This document shows positions 1 to 8,886 of a stretch of 32,382 nt of DNA, piece by piece. Numbering within the stretch: position 1 is the first letter of the stretch; each line of letters opens with the position of its first letter. The stretch is from contig CAIJGS010000325.1 in assembly GCA_903820285.1 (NCBI GenBank), positions 1-32,382 of the forward strand, given 5' to 3'. The stretch is from an uncultured Verrucomicrobia subdivision 3 bacterium. GTDB taxonomy: Bacteria > Verrucomicrobiota > Verrucomicrobiia > Limisphaerales > UBA11358. The notes under the pieces are model-generated. The model made no database searches, was not told where the DNA came from, and saw nothing but the letters and a program-made list of their open reading frames with translations. The translations under genes were made by a program, and so were the position numbers.

Positions 1-74
1 AGATAATCCATGCGCACCACCCGCCAGGCTTCGCCCAGCGCCAACACCTGCTGAAACATTTTCTCCGGTATCAT
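1..74 (-). CDS. ISL3-like transposase, N-terminal fragment cut by window edge
   Basis: Read on the minus strand from the ATG at 74, the frame is open to the window edge and gives 24 residues beginning MIPEKMFQQVLALGEAWRVV. A start of the form '(L/M)(F/Y)QxxLxLxxxWxV' is typical of ISL3-family transposases, whose first residues precede a zinc-binding N-terminal domain. Only this short N-terminus is visible, so no DDE residues can be checked. The fragment lies outside the direct repeats that bound the putative island, so it is not obviously the enzyme that mobilised it. No terminal inverted repeat could be identified between 75 and 261. The reading frame is solid but the family call is tentative. 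Confidence 0.5.
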   Translation of the reverse strand, partial: MIPEKMFQQVLALGEAWRVVRMDY

Positions 75-261
75 CACCCCATTTCACCCAACTGTTTCCT
101 TGATTTCAACCCTTTTACCCATTACAAACGTCGAGGAACCATACTGGTTTTGTTGTTCCAAGGATGGGTTGCTGTCCAGTGGTAACAACGTTTTGCGGCC
201 CAGCGGGTTTGTCGGAGTTATCAGGGCGCAATGTCATGCGTGGCCAAAGCCGGCAGGAAAA

Positions 262-291
262 GATGGTGCGCGATACCGGGTTCGAACCTGT
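262..291 (-). repeat. tRNA-Val 3'-end remnant, distal att-like repeat
   Basis: This 30-nt stretch matches 16337-16366, the T-arm, acceptor 3' strand and CCA of the intact tRNA-Val, at 29 of 30 positions and in the same orientation. The one difference (277 versus 16352) breaks a T-stem pair. Identity stops just before the T-arm, and no anticodon or D-arm follows, so this is not a functional tRNA. A 3'-terminal tRNA fragment in direct orientation at the far end of a DNA block is the usual scar of tyrosine-recombinase integration into a tRNA gene. An old partial tRNA duplication is the alternative. Confidence 0.7.
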
Positions 292-766
292 AATTCCAAA
301 CCCACCCGCATAACATGCTTAAAATGTTGATATTAAAGACGCGTTGACCCGGGTGACAAGATTGCCGTTGTTAGGTATGGCAAATTAACGCAAGCGTCCA
401 GATAGACGGATATGGGTCGGCGCACGAACCAACATGACAATGGTGGGCAATTAAATCTCTTCATACAATGAAACCGAGCTCATGCAGGATATGGAACTTT
501 ATGAGATGGCCAGGCGTTTTTGGGGCTTCACCTAACCTACGAATATGATGCTTGCGGGGCCATGTGCCGGAAGGATGATACGGAGGTGCGGGTGAAGATC
601 CAGCAACTCCTTGCCCATTTAGAGGCCCGCAGTGAACGTTTATTGGCTATTCGGCCTATTATCGTGGTCAAGACGGTTGCGGGAGAGCCGGTGAACATGG
701 CACATAAAGGAACGGCTGCAATGGAAACTCGACCGGTTACGCGGAGGCAACACGGCGCAAGGCATG
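292..766. other. 475-bp gap, no convincing gene
   Basis: This stretch lies between the tRNA remnant and the end of the GH95 gene. The only sizeable plus-strand ORF (520-780) starts at TTG; its first ATG is at 562 and would give about 72 residues, overlapping the GH95 3' end. The peptide has a short helical-looking stretch around KIQQLLAHLEARSE but nothing I recognise, and no ribosome binding site is evident. GCCGTTGTTAG at 364-374 recurs at 16276-16286, close to the other island end. Decayed DNA near an integration boundary is a plausible reading. Confidence 0.4.
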
Positions 767-3181
767 TCAGATCCGGTTAAGCGTCCCATCGAACTTGATA
801 GTTGTTCCTTTCTTTATTTCAACCGTGTTTGCTTCATTCTCATATTTGATGCGACATGATCCGCCGTTCTTTGCCAGAATTTTGGCCGTGATCAGCCGTC
901 CATTTTTCCAAGCCAGGCTGACTTCAAATCCGCCGCGAGCGCACAGCCCGCTCACTGATCCATCCTTCCACGCAGCAGGAAGCGCCGGCAGCAAATGAAT
1001 GGTTCCATTTTCACTTTGAACCAACATTTCAGCGATCGCTGCGGTCGTGCCGAAGTTGCCGTCAATTTGAAACGGCGGGCAGGCGTCGAACAAATTGGGG
1101 TAAACACCACCGCCACCGTCATAGCGAATGTCCATGCCAAAGGCCGGGTTGAGGGCTTTACGCACCATCTGCCAGGCGTGGTTGCCTTCGCCCAGCCGCG
1201 CCCACAGGGCCGCCTTGTAGGCCAGCGACCAGCCCACGCCGTCATCCCCGCGCACTTCCAAAGATTTGCGCGCCGCCTTGGCCAGGTCCGGTGTCGTGTA
1301 CGCAGATATTTCGCCGCCGGGATACAGCCCCCACAAGTGGGATACATGCCGGTGATGCGGTTCGGCTTCCCGATATTCTTCCAGCCATTCCATGATCCGT
1401 CCATCGGAGCCGATTTGTGTCGGGGCGAGGCGCGCGCGTCTGGCGATCAATTCATTGCGGAATTTTTCATCCACCCCCAGCGCTTGCGATGAATCGATGC
1501 ACGCGGTGAACAGATAGCGCACGAGTTGCTGCATCATGGTCGGGCCCATGCAAATGGCCGCTTCCCGGCCATTTTTCATTATAAAATGGTTTTCCGGTGA
1601 GCCCGCAGGGGCGACCACCAGCCATTGATGCGCCGGTTCTTCAATCAACAGGTCGTCATAAAATTGCGCCGCACCTTTTAAAACGGGATATGCCCGGCTG
1701 AGAAAATCGCGGTCGTGGGTGAACAAATAGTGATCATAAAGATGCTGGCACAGCCAACCTGAACCGCACATGGCAGAACCCCAGCTCGCGGATTCGCCCG
1801 GGGAGGTGAATTTCCACGGGTTGGTGATCACATGCGCGACCCAGCCACGGGCGCCATAATAGGCTTGGGCGGTTTTTGCACCTGGCTCCTGGAGCGATTC
1901 GGTTAAAGCGAACAGCGGCGGCGTGAGGTCTGACAGGTTGCACGCCTCTGCCGGCCAATAATTCATTTGCACGTTCACATCCAGGTGCCAGTCGCCGGTC
2001 CAGGGCGTGTGGATCTCCTCTGCCCAGAGGCCTTGCAAATTGGGCGGAAGCCCGCCTGGCCGCGAGGATGAAATCAACAGGTACCGGCCGAAATTAAAAT
2101 ATAGCGCCGCCAGATTCGGATCGCCGCCATGTTCATTCGCCCAAATGACGCGCTGCGACGTCGGCAGCTCGGCCACGGCAATGTCTCCCGGTTTCAGTTG
2201 GAGCGAGACGCGTTGATAGTAGCGTTGATAGTCGGCCACGTGGGCGGCCAGCAGCTGGCGGAACGTTTTGGGGGAAGCCCGGTTCAAATCATCCGCCGTG
2301 GCGGCTTGCGGGTCGTCCAGTTGCCGGCCTGCGAATCCGTGATAATCGGTGGCGGCGGCAATCAGTAGCAGCACTTCGTCCGCGCCGGTGATCTGCAAGG
2401 AATCTCCCCGGGCAGATACTTTGCCGCCATGATTCAGCACCCGGACCCGGGCAGCGTAGTGGAGCCCCTTGCCGTTGGTGCCATTGTCAAGCTGGCCGGT
2501 CATGAGCAATTCATTGCCAGCGGCCTCGATGGTCTCAAAACGTTCCGGCCGGTCAAGTTTGAGCCCAAAAGTAATTTGCCTGGCCCGGTTGGCGGTGAGG
2601 CGCAGCACCATCACTTCATCCGGTTTGCTGGAAAACATTTCGCGCTTAAACGTCACCCCGCCGCGCGTGAACTGCATGCGCGCCACGGCGTCACTGAGGT
2701 CGAGTTCGCGGCGGTACTTTTCCACCGGTGCGTTGGCATCGGCGGGGGACGCAAGGTGTAAATTGCCAAGAACCTGATAGCAGCCATATTGGCCGTCGCC
2801 GGACCCGCCATTGGAGCCGGGGCCTTTGCAGGTAAAATTCGCGTTCACCAATGCTTCGGCTTCGGTGTTTTTTCCGGCGAGCAGCAGGCGGCGGATTTTC
2901 GGCAAAAATTTGCCGGCGTCCGGCCGGTCCGCATCTTGCGGTGAGCCAGACCATAGGGAGCTTTCATTCAGCACAATCCGTTCTTCATCCACGCCGCCGA
3001 ACATCATGGCGCCCAAACGTCCGTTTCCCAGCGGTGACGCTTCCGTGAAGTTTTTTGCGGGCGCATCGAACCAGACCGTTTCCCCAGGCGAAACGCCTTT
3101 GATTTCCGCTCCCTGCAACCTCAAGGTGGTCGCGATGATCCAGATGGAATTGAAAGCAGAAAGGCGTAATTTTTGATTCAT
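767..3181 (-). CDS. GH95 family alpha-L-fucosidase (or alpha-L-galactosidase), secreted
   Basis: This 804-residue protein has the GH95 layout. A hydrophobic N-terminus (about residues 8-24) suggests export. It is followed by the N-terminal beta-domain motif WFDAPAKNFTEASPLGNGRL (37-56), the helical barrel motif DVNVQMNYWPAE (401-412), SPEN (528-531) and QIDGNFG (705-711). By comparison with the known bifidobacterial GH95 1,2-alpha-L-fucosidase, E530 would be the general acid, D707 and N403 would help activate water, and position 401 is Asp where that enzyme has the first Asn of an N-x-N pair. GH95 enzymes invert and remove terminal alpha-1,2-L-fucose; some members prefer alpha-L-galactose. 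It is the last gene of the run, starting 8 bp after the GH97 stop codon, so co-transcription is likely. The family is clear; the exact substrate is not. Confidence 0.9.
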   Translation of the reverse strand: MNQKLRLSAFNSIWIIATTLRLQGAEIKGVSPGETVWFDAPAKNFTEASPLGNGRLGAMMFGGVDEERIVLNESSLWSGSPQDADRPDAGKFLPKIRRLLLAGKNTEAEALVNANFTCKGPGSNGGSGDGQYGCYQVLGNLHLASPADANAPVEKYRRELDLSDAVARMQFTRGGVTFKREMFSSKPDEVMVLRLTANRARQITFGLKLDRPERFETIEAAGNELLMTGQLDNGTNGKGLHYAARVRVLNHGGKVSARGDSLQITGADEVLLLIAAATDYHGFAGRQLDDPQAATADDLNRASPKTFRQLLAAHVADYQRYYQRVSLQLKPGDIAVAELPTSQRVIWANEHGGDPNLAALYFNFGRYLLISSSRPGGLPPNLQGLWAEEIHTPWTGDWHLDVNVQMNYWPAEACNLSDLTPPLFALTESLQEPGAKTAQAYYGARGWVAHVITNPWKFTSPGESASWGSAMCGSGWLCQHLYDHYLFTHDRDFLSRAYPVLKGAAQFYDDLLIEEPAHQWLVVAPAGSPENHFIMKNGREAAICMGPTMMQQLVRYLFTACIDSSQALGVDEKFRNELIARRARLAPTQIGSDGRIMEWLEEYREAEPHHRHVSHLWGLYPGGEISAYTTPDLAKAARKSLEVRGDDGVGWSLAYKAALWARLGEGNHAWQMVRKALNPAFGMDIRYDGGGGVYPNLFDACPPFQIDGNFGTTAAIAEMLVQSENGTIHLLPALPAAWKDGSVSGLCARGGFEVSLAWKNGRLITAKILAKNGGSCRIKYENEANTVEIKKGTTIKFDGTLNRI

Positions 3182-3189
3182 ATCGGTGG

Positions 3190-5121
3190 TTAGCGGTCCA
3201 GTCGCAAGATAAATCCGCCACGGGCCGGGATTTCATGTTTCCAATCGGCGGACAGGTCCAATGAGGCGCCAGCCACCTGCATGCTGGCATCCTGCCCTTC
3301 GATCACAGCGAGGCGTTTGGCGAATTTTTTGAAAGGCGACAGGTCCAAAGTGACTGTTTGCGGCGAGTCCGTTCCGCTGATGCCGGCGATAAACCAGCTG
3401 TTTCCGGCCCGGCGGGCGAAGACGGCCAGTTGCCCGGGTTCCGCGACCAGACAGCGGGTCTCGTCCCAGCGGGCCGGCGCATCGCGGAAAATATTCAACG
3501 CCGCCGGCGGCAGGGACTCGAAGAATTCCGGCTGTTCGGCATAATGGATGATGCCGGAAGTAAAGATCAACGCCGCCGCGAGCTGATGCGCGGCAGTAGT
3601 TGTGCGGGTAAATTTTTTCGGCGAGCACGCCACTGGCGTGAAGTCCATCGGGCCAACCGCATTGCGGGTGAACGGCAATACCGTGTCGAGCTCCGCCGCC
3701 TTCACCGGATAACGCGCCTCGTAAAAATAAGACTCGGCCCCGAGCACGGCTTCACAGCTCAGAAAGTTTGGCCAGGTTCGCTGCCAGCCGCGCGGGATCG
3801 TGCAGCCGTGAAGATTCACCAGCATGTGGCGCGCGGCCGCGTCGCGCAGCAGCGCTTGCTGTGCGGCGATGGCCTCCTGGCGGTCAGAGCACCAGAAATC
3901 CACCTTTACGCCGCGCACGCCGGCATCGGCCAGCTCAGCCAGCTTTCCGGCGCGTGAGCCGGCGTCATAAAAATCCGCGGCATAAGACCACGCCAGCGGG
4001 AGGACGCCGATGGATTGTGCATGGCTGGCGAGGGGTTTGATTCCTGGCGTCCACCAACCGGCATCGAAGAGGGTATATTCCCATCCCATCCTGGCGGCAA
4101 AATCGGTGAATTCGTCAAATCGTTTCGCCGTGGGTGATTCGTCGGGATAGGACCACCAGGCCCAAGATGCCCGGCCGGGCTTGATCCAGGATGTGTCCAT
4201 GATCCGGGATGGCGATGCCAGATCCGTCACCAGGCTTTGCAACGCAATGTCGCCGGCCGACACGCCCAACACAATCACACGCCAGGGCATCGTCCACGGC
4301 AGGGTAAAGCGTGGTTGTGGACCAAACTTGTTCGTATAGCCGCGCGTTGTTTCATCCTCCAGCGGGAAATCGATGCGATAAAGTCCCCCCGTTGAATCTG
4401 GCCCAAGATGGCAGGCGCAATACGATTCATCCGTGCCGGATTCGGTAAGCAACACCCAGATTGACGCCGCTGGCAAATGAAACAGCGCCGGGAAGGCCCA
4501 ACCCCTGGCTTTTTGCCGTGAGTCGGGCGGCGGATCGCCGGGGGTGACATGAAAATAAAAATCTTCATAAGCCGGCGTGTAAGGTCCGGCGGCATGGTAA
4601 GGCTGGAGCCAGCCACGAGCGTCTTGGGGGAGCTTGAAACCGGTCAATTCCTCGTTCACCACAGAGGTTGCGGTATTGGTGCCCGGAAACCGGTAACGAA
4701 AGGCCACGCCTTCGGCGCTGGCGGCAAGATCAATGGCCAATGGCATGCCGTTCCCGTTCACAAAGGTCAACGTGCGAAAGGTGACCAGGTGGTTTATATG
4801 CGGTTGCGGGCCGGTGAATGATTCATATTGCTCGCGCCGGGTTCTGGGCTTGGCCGCATCAGCAAGAGTCAGATGGGTCGAAAAATCCTCATCGTCGCGG
4901 CGCAAACCGAGCGGAGAGGCGGGGAGCACGGCTTGTCCCCCCCGATTAACTTGATAACTCAGCCGGCCTTGATCAAGCGTCACCGAGATGCTGCAGAGGC
5001 CGCCTGGTGACCGAAGGGACCAGACGTCTGAGCCGGTCGCTGCGTGAACTGTCCCCAACGAAGCAAAAAGCAAAATCAGGAAAAAACAAAAACTTGCAGG
5101 CATTTTAAAGTTCTTTGTCAT
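3190..5121 (-). CDS. GH97 family alpha-glycosidase, probably retaining alpha-galactosidase type
   Basis: This 643-residue protein has a signal peptide (MPASFCFFLILLFASLGTVHA from M7, cleavage near residue 27), an N-terminal beta-sandwich, and a central barrel with WAWWSYPDE (320-328), YTLFDAGWW (349-357) and GVKVDFW (404-410). GH97 contains inverting alpha-glucosidases of the SusB type and retaining alpha-galactosidases. The Asp in VKVDFW (D408) sits where the retaining members carry their nucleophile, and E457 (SCEAVLGAE) is a candidate acid/base, so the retaining group is more likely. A C-terminal beta-domain follows, ending in ARGGFILRL. The translation start could be M1 (5121) or M7 (5103); neither has a clear Shine-Dalgarno. 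It lies 161 bp after the GH36 gene and 8 bp before GH95. Confidence 0.88.
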   Translation of the reverse strand: MTKNFKMPASFCFFLILLFASLGTVHAATGSDVWSLRSPGGLCSISVTLDQGRLSYQVNRGGQAVLPASPLGLRRDDEDFSTHLTLADAAKPRTRREQYESFTGPQPHINHLVTFRTLTFVNGNGMPLAIDLAASAEGVAFRYRFPGTNTATSVVNEELTGFKLPQDARGWLQPYHAAGPYTPAYEDFYFHVTPGDPPPDSRQKARGWAFPALFHLPAASIWVLLTESGTDESYCACHLGPDSTGGLYRIDFPLEDETTRGYTNKFGPQPRFTLPWTMPWRVIVLGVSAGDIALQSLVTDLASPSRIMDTSWIKPGRASWAWWSYPDESPTAKRFDEFTDFAARMGWEYTLFDAGWWTPGIKPLASHAQSIGVLPLAWSYAADFYDAGSRAGKLAELADAGVRGVKVDFWCSDRQEAIAAQQALLRDAAARHMLVNLHGCTIPRGWQRTWPNFLSCEAVLGAESYFYEARYPVKAAELDTVLPFTRNAVGPMDFTPVACSPKKFTRTTTAAHQLAAALIFTSGIIHYAEQPEFFESLPPAALNIFRDAPARWDETRCLVAEPGQLAVFARRAGNSWFIAGISGTDSPQTVTLDLSPFKKFAKRLAVIEGQDASMQVAGASLDLSADWKHEIPARGGFILRLDR

Positions 5122-5282
5122 TTGGCAAAGGTATCACATATCGGCTCAATCATCGGAGAATCGGTATCGATATTGCCCGGCCCTGCCGGAGGAGCCAGTC
5201 TTTTTTTCCCTGGCGTTGACCGGCCGATGGCTGCCCAGGCCAACGTTGCCGGCAAACATGTTCGTCGGCGGGCTTCCATGGC

Positions 5283-7481
5283 TTAGCGGGAGCCGGTACC
5301 AAAAGCGTGCAGCGTATCGGCCGCACTGACGGCGGAGGGCGCGAGTTCGATGACGCTGGCTTCAATGGCGTTTGCACACGACGGCCGGACGCCACCGGCC
5401 ATCAGTTCCGCGCCGGTAAGGGAATTCCCTTCCTGGGGAATGGCTTCACGGCCAGGCGCGGGATTTAACTCGCGAACGGTGTAGCGTTGGGCCGGATCCA
5501 AGCCTTGGGGAAACACCGGGCGATTCGCACCCTCCTTCAACTGAAACGCGAACACCACCGCGTGCCGGCGGTCAGGCGAAACAAAATTCAGCGCTCCGCG
5601 AAAATTCTCGTGCGGATCTTCCAGGCGATAAAGATCGCCCAGTTGGGTGACGTCGCGGATCTGCTTGTAAGCAATGATGGCGCCGGCACAAATCGCCTTG
5701 TCTTGCGCGGACAATTTTGTCAGATCGAGATCCATGCCAAAACGTGCGCTCATCGCCACCGCGCAGGCGAAGTGCATGGGGCGATTGCCCCAGTGCGTCA
5801 CGTGGCTGGCCAGGGCCATCACGGGGAAAAAATAGGAGTAATCCCATTGCATCGGCACGCGCAACGTCGGGTCGGTGTTGTCGCTGGGCCAGAACTCGTG
5901 GAAGTATTTCAGCGCTCCATAATCCGCTCGACCGCCGCCGCCGGAACAGAGCATCAATTCCGTCGCCGGAAATGTTTTCGCCGTTTTTTCCATCAACGCA
6001 TAAAGCGCATTGACGTAATCCACCCATAATTCCGACTGGCGGGCGGGCGACAGATAAGGCGAGCCAGGCTGGGTGAGATAGCGGTTGCAATCCCACTTGG
6101 CGTAGGAAATATCGGGGACGCTCAAAATACTTCGAATCATGTTCCACTCCTGCGTCTGGACCTCCGGACGGGTGAGGTCGAGGACGAGTTGATGGCGTTG
6201 CAGTTCCACTTCCCGTTTTGGCTGCCGGATGGCCCAATCGGGATGGGCATCGAACAATTCGCTTTTGGGATTCACCATTTCCGGTTCGATCCAGATGCCA
6301 AAGCGCAGCCCGCGTCTGACCGCTTCCGAGGCCAGGGGCGCCAGACCGTTGGGCAGGCGTTGGCGGTTGGGTTGCCAATCACCCAGGGCGGCGTGGTCAT
6401 TCACGCGCGGATATTTGTTGCCGAACCACCCGTCGTCGAGCAGGAACAGCTCGGTGCCGATCTCCTTGGCGGGATCGTAAAGACCGACGATGCGCTGGAA
6501 ATCAAAGTCAAAACCGGTCGCTTCCCAATTGTTGAGCAAAACCTGTCGGGGCGTGTGGCCGTCGCGCATGCCAAAGTCGCGCGCCCACCGGTGGAATTTC
6601 CGGCTCATGTCCCCCAAACCGTTGGTGCTCCAAACCCATAACATCGTGGGCGTGACAAAACTTTTGCCGGCCGGCAACGAAATGGCTGAGGCAAACGGGT
6701 TGATTCCAGTCAAGGCGCGCACGCCCTGGCCATAGTTGTCAAATTCACATTGAAAACTTCCGGACCAGGCAAGCGAGCCGGCCAGCACGGTGCCATTCGT
6801 TTCATTGCCTTTGCCGCCCAGCGACAAAATGAATGATGGGTTGCGGAACTGTGACGCCCGCACCCCCAGCTTGGAATCGAGGACCTTGGTGCCCGGCGTG
6901 ATCTTTTCCGTAATCGGCGACAACATTTCCTTCGCCCAATCCCCGAAAAAATGCGTCAAATACACATCTCCACCCAGCAACAGCGATGACGATTCCACCC
7001 GTTGCAATGTGACCGCGCTTTTCTCCGCATGATTCAGTTCGATCCATTGCTCGATCACATCTTCATCGAGGTGCGCTTTAAAACAAAGCGTGACATAAAA
7101 TGGATAGGCTGAATCGTGCAGGCGGATGCGGGTGGCGGTGATGTCAGCCGTCTCGTTGGTTTGCGTCAGGCTGTCAAACACCAGCACCGTCGAAGTGTTG
7201 CCGTCGGCGTGCGTCACTTCCAAGGCGGGTTCCCACACGTAACCATCGCCGGCTTGGGGATAAAATTCGTCGTCACGCACCGGCACGGCCGGGCTGGACC
7301 CCGCCTGGACGGGTTGCTGGTAAAGCCGGCCATCTGCGCCGACTTGGAGGGTGACTGCAAGGCTTTTGGTTTTAATGGCAAACGACTCGCGCACCGCCAC
7401 AGTGGCGGGTTCAGCCGTTGAATTCGCCTGAAACCAGGCTGCCAATAACAGGGTGGCAGTAAGGGTAAGTGTGAGTTTCAT
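5283..7481 (-). CDS. GH36 alpha-galactosidase, secreted
   Basis: This 732-residue protein has a signal peptide (MKLTLTLTATLLLAAWFQA), an N-terminal beta-supersandwich, and a TIM barrel with LLNNWEATGFDFD (315-327), FLLDDGWFG (346-354) and GIWIEPEMVNP (395-405). The nucleophile motif YAKWDCNRY places D464, and the acid/base motif WPSDNTD places D534. Their 70-residue spacing equals that of characterised GH36 alpha-galactosidases of the AgaA/RafA type. Such enzymes release terminal alpha-1,6-, alpha-1,3- or alpha-1,4-linked galactose with retention. Most bacterial GH36 enzymes are cytoplasmic, so an export signal fits breakdown outside the cytoplasm. It begins 35 bp after the SGNH-like gene. 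The family and catalytic residues are secure; linkage preference cannot be read. Confidence 0.93.
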   Translation of the reverse strand: MKLTLTLTATLLLAAWFQANSTAEPATVAVRESFAIKTKSLAVTLQVGADGRLYQQPVQAGSSPAVPVRDDEFYPQAGDGYVWEPALEVTHADGNTSTVLVFDSLTQTNETADITATRIRLHDSAYPFYVTLCFKAHLDEDVIEQWIELNHAEKSAVTLQRVESSSLLLGGDVYLTHFFGDWAKEMLSPITEKITPGTKVLDSKLGVRASQFRNPSFILSLGGKGNETNGTVLAGSLAWSGSFQCEFDNYGQGVRALTGINPFASAISLPAGKSFVTPTMLWVWSTNGLGDMSRKFHRWARDFGMRDGHTPRQVLLNNWEATGFDFDFQRIVGLYDPAKEIGTELFLLDDGWFGNKYPRVNDHAALGDWQPNRQRLPNGLAPLASEAVRRGLRFGIWIEPEMVNPKSELFDAHPDWAIRQPKREVELQRHQLVLDLTRPEVQTQEWNMIRSILSVPDISYAKWDCNRYLTQPGSPYLSPARQSELWVDYVNALYALMEKTAKTFPATELMLCSGGGGRADYGALKYFHEFWPSDNTDPTLRVPMQWDYSYFFPVMALASHVTHWGNRPMHFACAVAMSARFGMDLDLTKLSAQDKAICAGAIIAYKQIRDVTQLGDLYRLEDPHENFRGALNFVSPDRRHAVVFAFQLKEGANRPVFPQGLDPAQRYTVRELNPAPGREAIPQEGNSLTGAELMAGGVRPSCANAIEASVIELAPSAVSAADTLHAFGTGSR

Positions 7482-7516
7482 GCTCGCGTCGGCTTTCAGA
7501 AGTAATAGTTAGGTTT

Positions 7517-7987
7517 TCAAGGCTTCGGCAATCTGGCGACCGGCACCGCTGGCAACGCGATCCCGCAGTCATTGCAATGGACATTATCGCTGCGGCATTC
7601 CGGATGGCCAATGGCAATGGCATACAGATCATCCACCGGAACTCGGTTCGCTTGCACAAATTTTAGCGGCCGGTTGTTGCGTGCCGCAACGGACGCGGCC
7701 ATGGCTTCCTGCGGCGGGGCGTTCGTGGGGAAAATTTTCAAATGAATAGCGTCAAAATTCATTGAACCTAGCACCGTTTCAATCCGCTTGAGCAAGACCG
7801 GCTCCGCCATGAAAGCCGAACTGGAGAGCCGCGCCACATAAGCGCGGGCGGCCAGTTTCATTTCCACTTCGGGACAATGGCCCCACTCGATGGATTCACG
7901 CCCCGAGGATGGCATGGCGGGCGAATCCGCGTGCACGGCGGCGGCCGGCATCGTAAACAGTGTGGCGGAGACGAACGCTTTGGTCAT
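7517..7987 (-). CDS. small exported protein resembling a truncated SGNH hydrolase
   Basis: The ORF track starts at 8116, but the Met at 7987 is better: it is followed by an export-like sequence (MTKAFVSATLFTMPAAAVHA), leaves a 40-bp gap to the pseudopilin gene, and has GGGGA about 13 bases upstream. The 156-residue product ends with VAARNN, VPVDDLYAIA and SDNVHCND. This resembles the C-terminal third of bacterial SGNH hydrolases, where a block-V DxxH supplies the catalytic Asp and His. No GDS(L) serine motif and no clear block II or III are visible, and the middle (FDAIHLKIFPTNAPP) looks like a junction left by an internal deletion. A catalytically dead remnant is likely. A small unknown secreted protein cannot be excluded. 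Confidence 0.5.
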   Translation of the reverse strand: MTKAFVSATLFTMPAAAVHADSPAMPSSGRESIEWGHCPEVEMKLAARAYVARLSSSAFMAEPVLLKRIETVLGSMNFDAIHLKIFPTNAPPQEAMAASVAARNNRPLKFVQANRVPVDDLYAIAIGHPECRSDNVHCNDCGIALPAVPVARLPKP

Positions 7988-8027
7988 GCTGATGATTCCC
8001 CATTGGCGGCTGAACAACTGCTGCCAG

Positions 8028-8816
8028 TCAGTTGGGGCGCGTCGCCGGTGGTTGCCATTGCGCGTGCCAATAATAATTCCACAGATTCTGCAGCGGTACC
8101 GGTTCGACATGGCCATCGGTGAAACTCATATTCAGCCTGCCGGGCAACGGTGTGGCGGGAGGCACCACGCGCGGGGCGGCACCGGGCGGCATTTTCCCGT
8201 GCCGGGCAATGCAAATGCGGGGCATGCCCGAAGCCGTCGAACTGCCCAGCGGGTCATACAAATTCCGCGCCGGCGTGTCAGTTTCCATGACCCAAAAATT
8301 AATCCAGGCGGCATCCAAGAACATCGGGGTCAGGACGGGCTGTTTCACCTGCATGTCGCTGGCAAAATAATGTGGGTCCGAGGAATTTGGGCCGGTGAGC
8401 CAGTCATTGTAGCCATAACTGGAAGCATATTGCGGGGTGGACAATGCCCAATGCCACGCGGAATCCGCCTTGCCGGACGTGTTTGCGTTTAATGGATTGC
8501 CCGTATCAGGGGCCACCGGACAAAACAGGACATTGGTTGCGTTGCCGTAGTAAGCCAGCATGGCGCCCATCCAATCGCCCTGGCTCAGACTTGGATTGTT
8601 TGCGTCAATCGGCCCGACATAACGCTTTTGTTCGCCGACATACATCACGTTCGCCAAGGCCAGTTGCTTGAGATTGCTGACGCAGAGGATTTGATGCGCC
8701 CGCAGTTTCGCGCTCGACAATGCCGGCAACAGCATGGCTGCCAGAATGGCGATGATGGCGATGACCACCAACAGTTCAATCAAAGTGAAACCGCCTGCAT
8801 CTCGACGCTTGCTCAT
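8028..8816 (-). CDS. type II secretion/type IV pilin-like pseudopilin with H-x-DG C-terminus
   Basis: This 262-residue protein starts MSKRRDAGG followed by [20 protein letters not shown], a class III prepilin signal. Prepilin peptidase would cut after G9 and leave Glu at mature position 5. The hydrophobic helix is followed by an extracellular domain ending in [20 protein letters not shown], the DGH(V)-type C-terminus of the large Verrucomicrobiota/Planctomycetota pseudopilin families. These proteins occur in many copies per genome, often next to catabolic genes, and their roles are largely unknown. A fibre or a secretion-pseudopilus tip for enzymes or adhesins is a reasonable guess. It sits between the LamG protein and the SGNH-like gene, within the same run of minus-strand genes. 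Confidence 0.9.
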   Translation of the reverse strand: MSKRRDAGGFTLIELLVVIAIIAILAAMLLPALSSAKLRAHQILCVSNLKQLALANVMYVGEQKRYVGPIDANNPSLSQGDWMGAMLAYYGNATNVLFCPVAPDTGNPLNANTSGKADSAWHWALSTPQYASSYGYNDWLTGPNSSDPHYFASDMQVKQPVLTPMFLDAAWINFWVMETDTPARNLYDPLGSSTASGMPRICIARHGKMPPGAAPRVVPPATPLPGRLNMSFTDGHVEPVPLQNLWNYYWHAQWQPPATRPN

Positions 8817-8842
8817 AAAACAATCTGGCTAAACTTTTACTT

Positions 8843-8868
8843 GGCGGGGCGGTTTTGGCCGCCCCGCC
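8843..8868 (-). terminator. GC-rich hairpin between LamG and pseudopilin genes
   Basis: GGCGGGGCGG and CCGCCCCGCC form a perfect 10-bp stem with a 6-nt loop in the 70-bp gap. On the minus strand it is followed by AAGTAAAAGTTT rather than a continuous T run. It therefore looks like an attenuating or mRNA-stabilising hairpin after the LamG gene more than a full intrinsic terminator. Confidence 0.55.
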
Positions 8869-8886
8869 GATGTCAATCACACCGCA

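Noticed and set aside
100-330. Plus-strand ORF of 76 residues (GARYRVRTCNSKP)
   Set aside because: It crosses the tRNA remnant at 262-291 and has no other support.
520-780. Plus-strand ORF of 86 residues
   Set aside because: TTG start, no ribosome binding site, no recognised family, and it overlaps the GH95 3' end. Described only as part of the gap 292-766.
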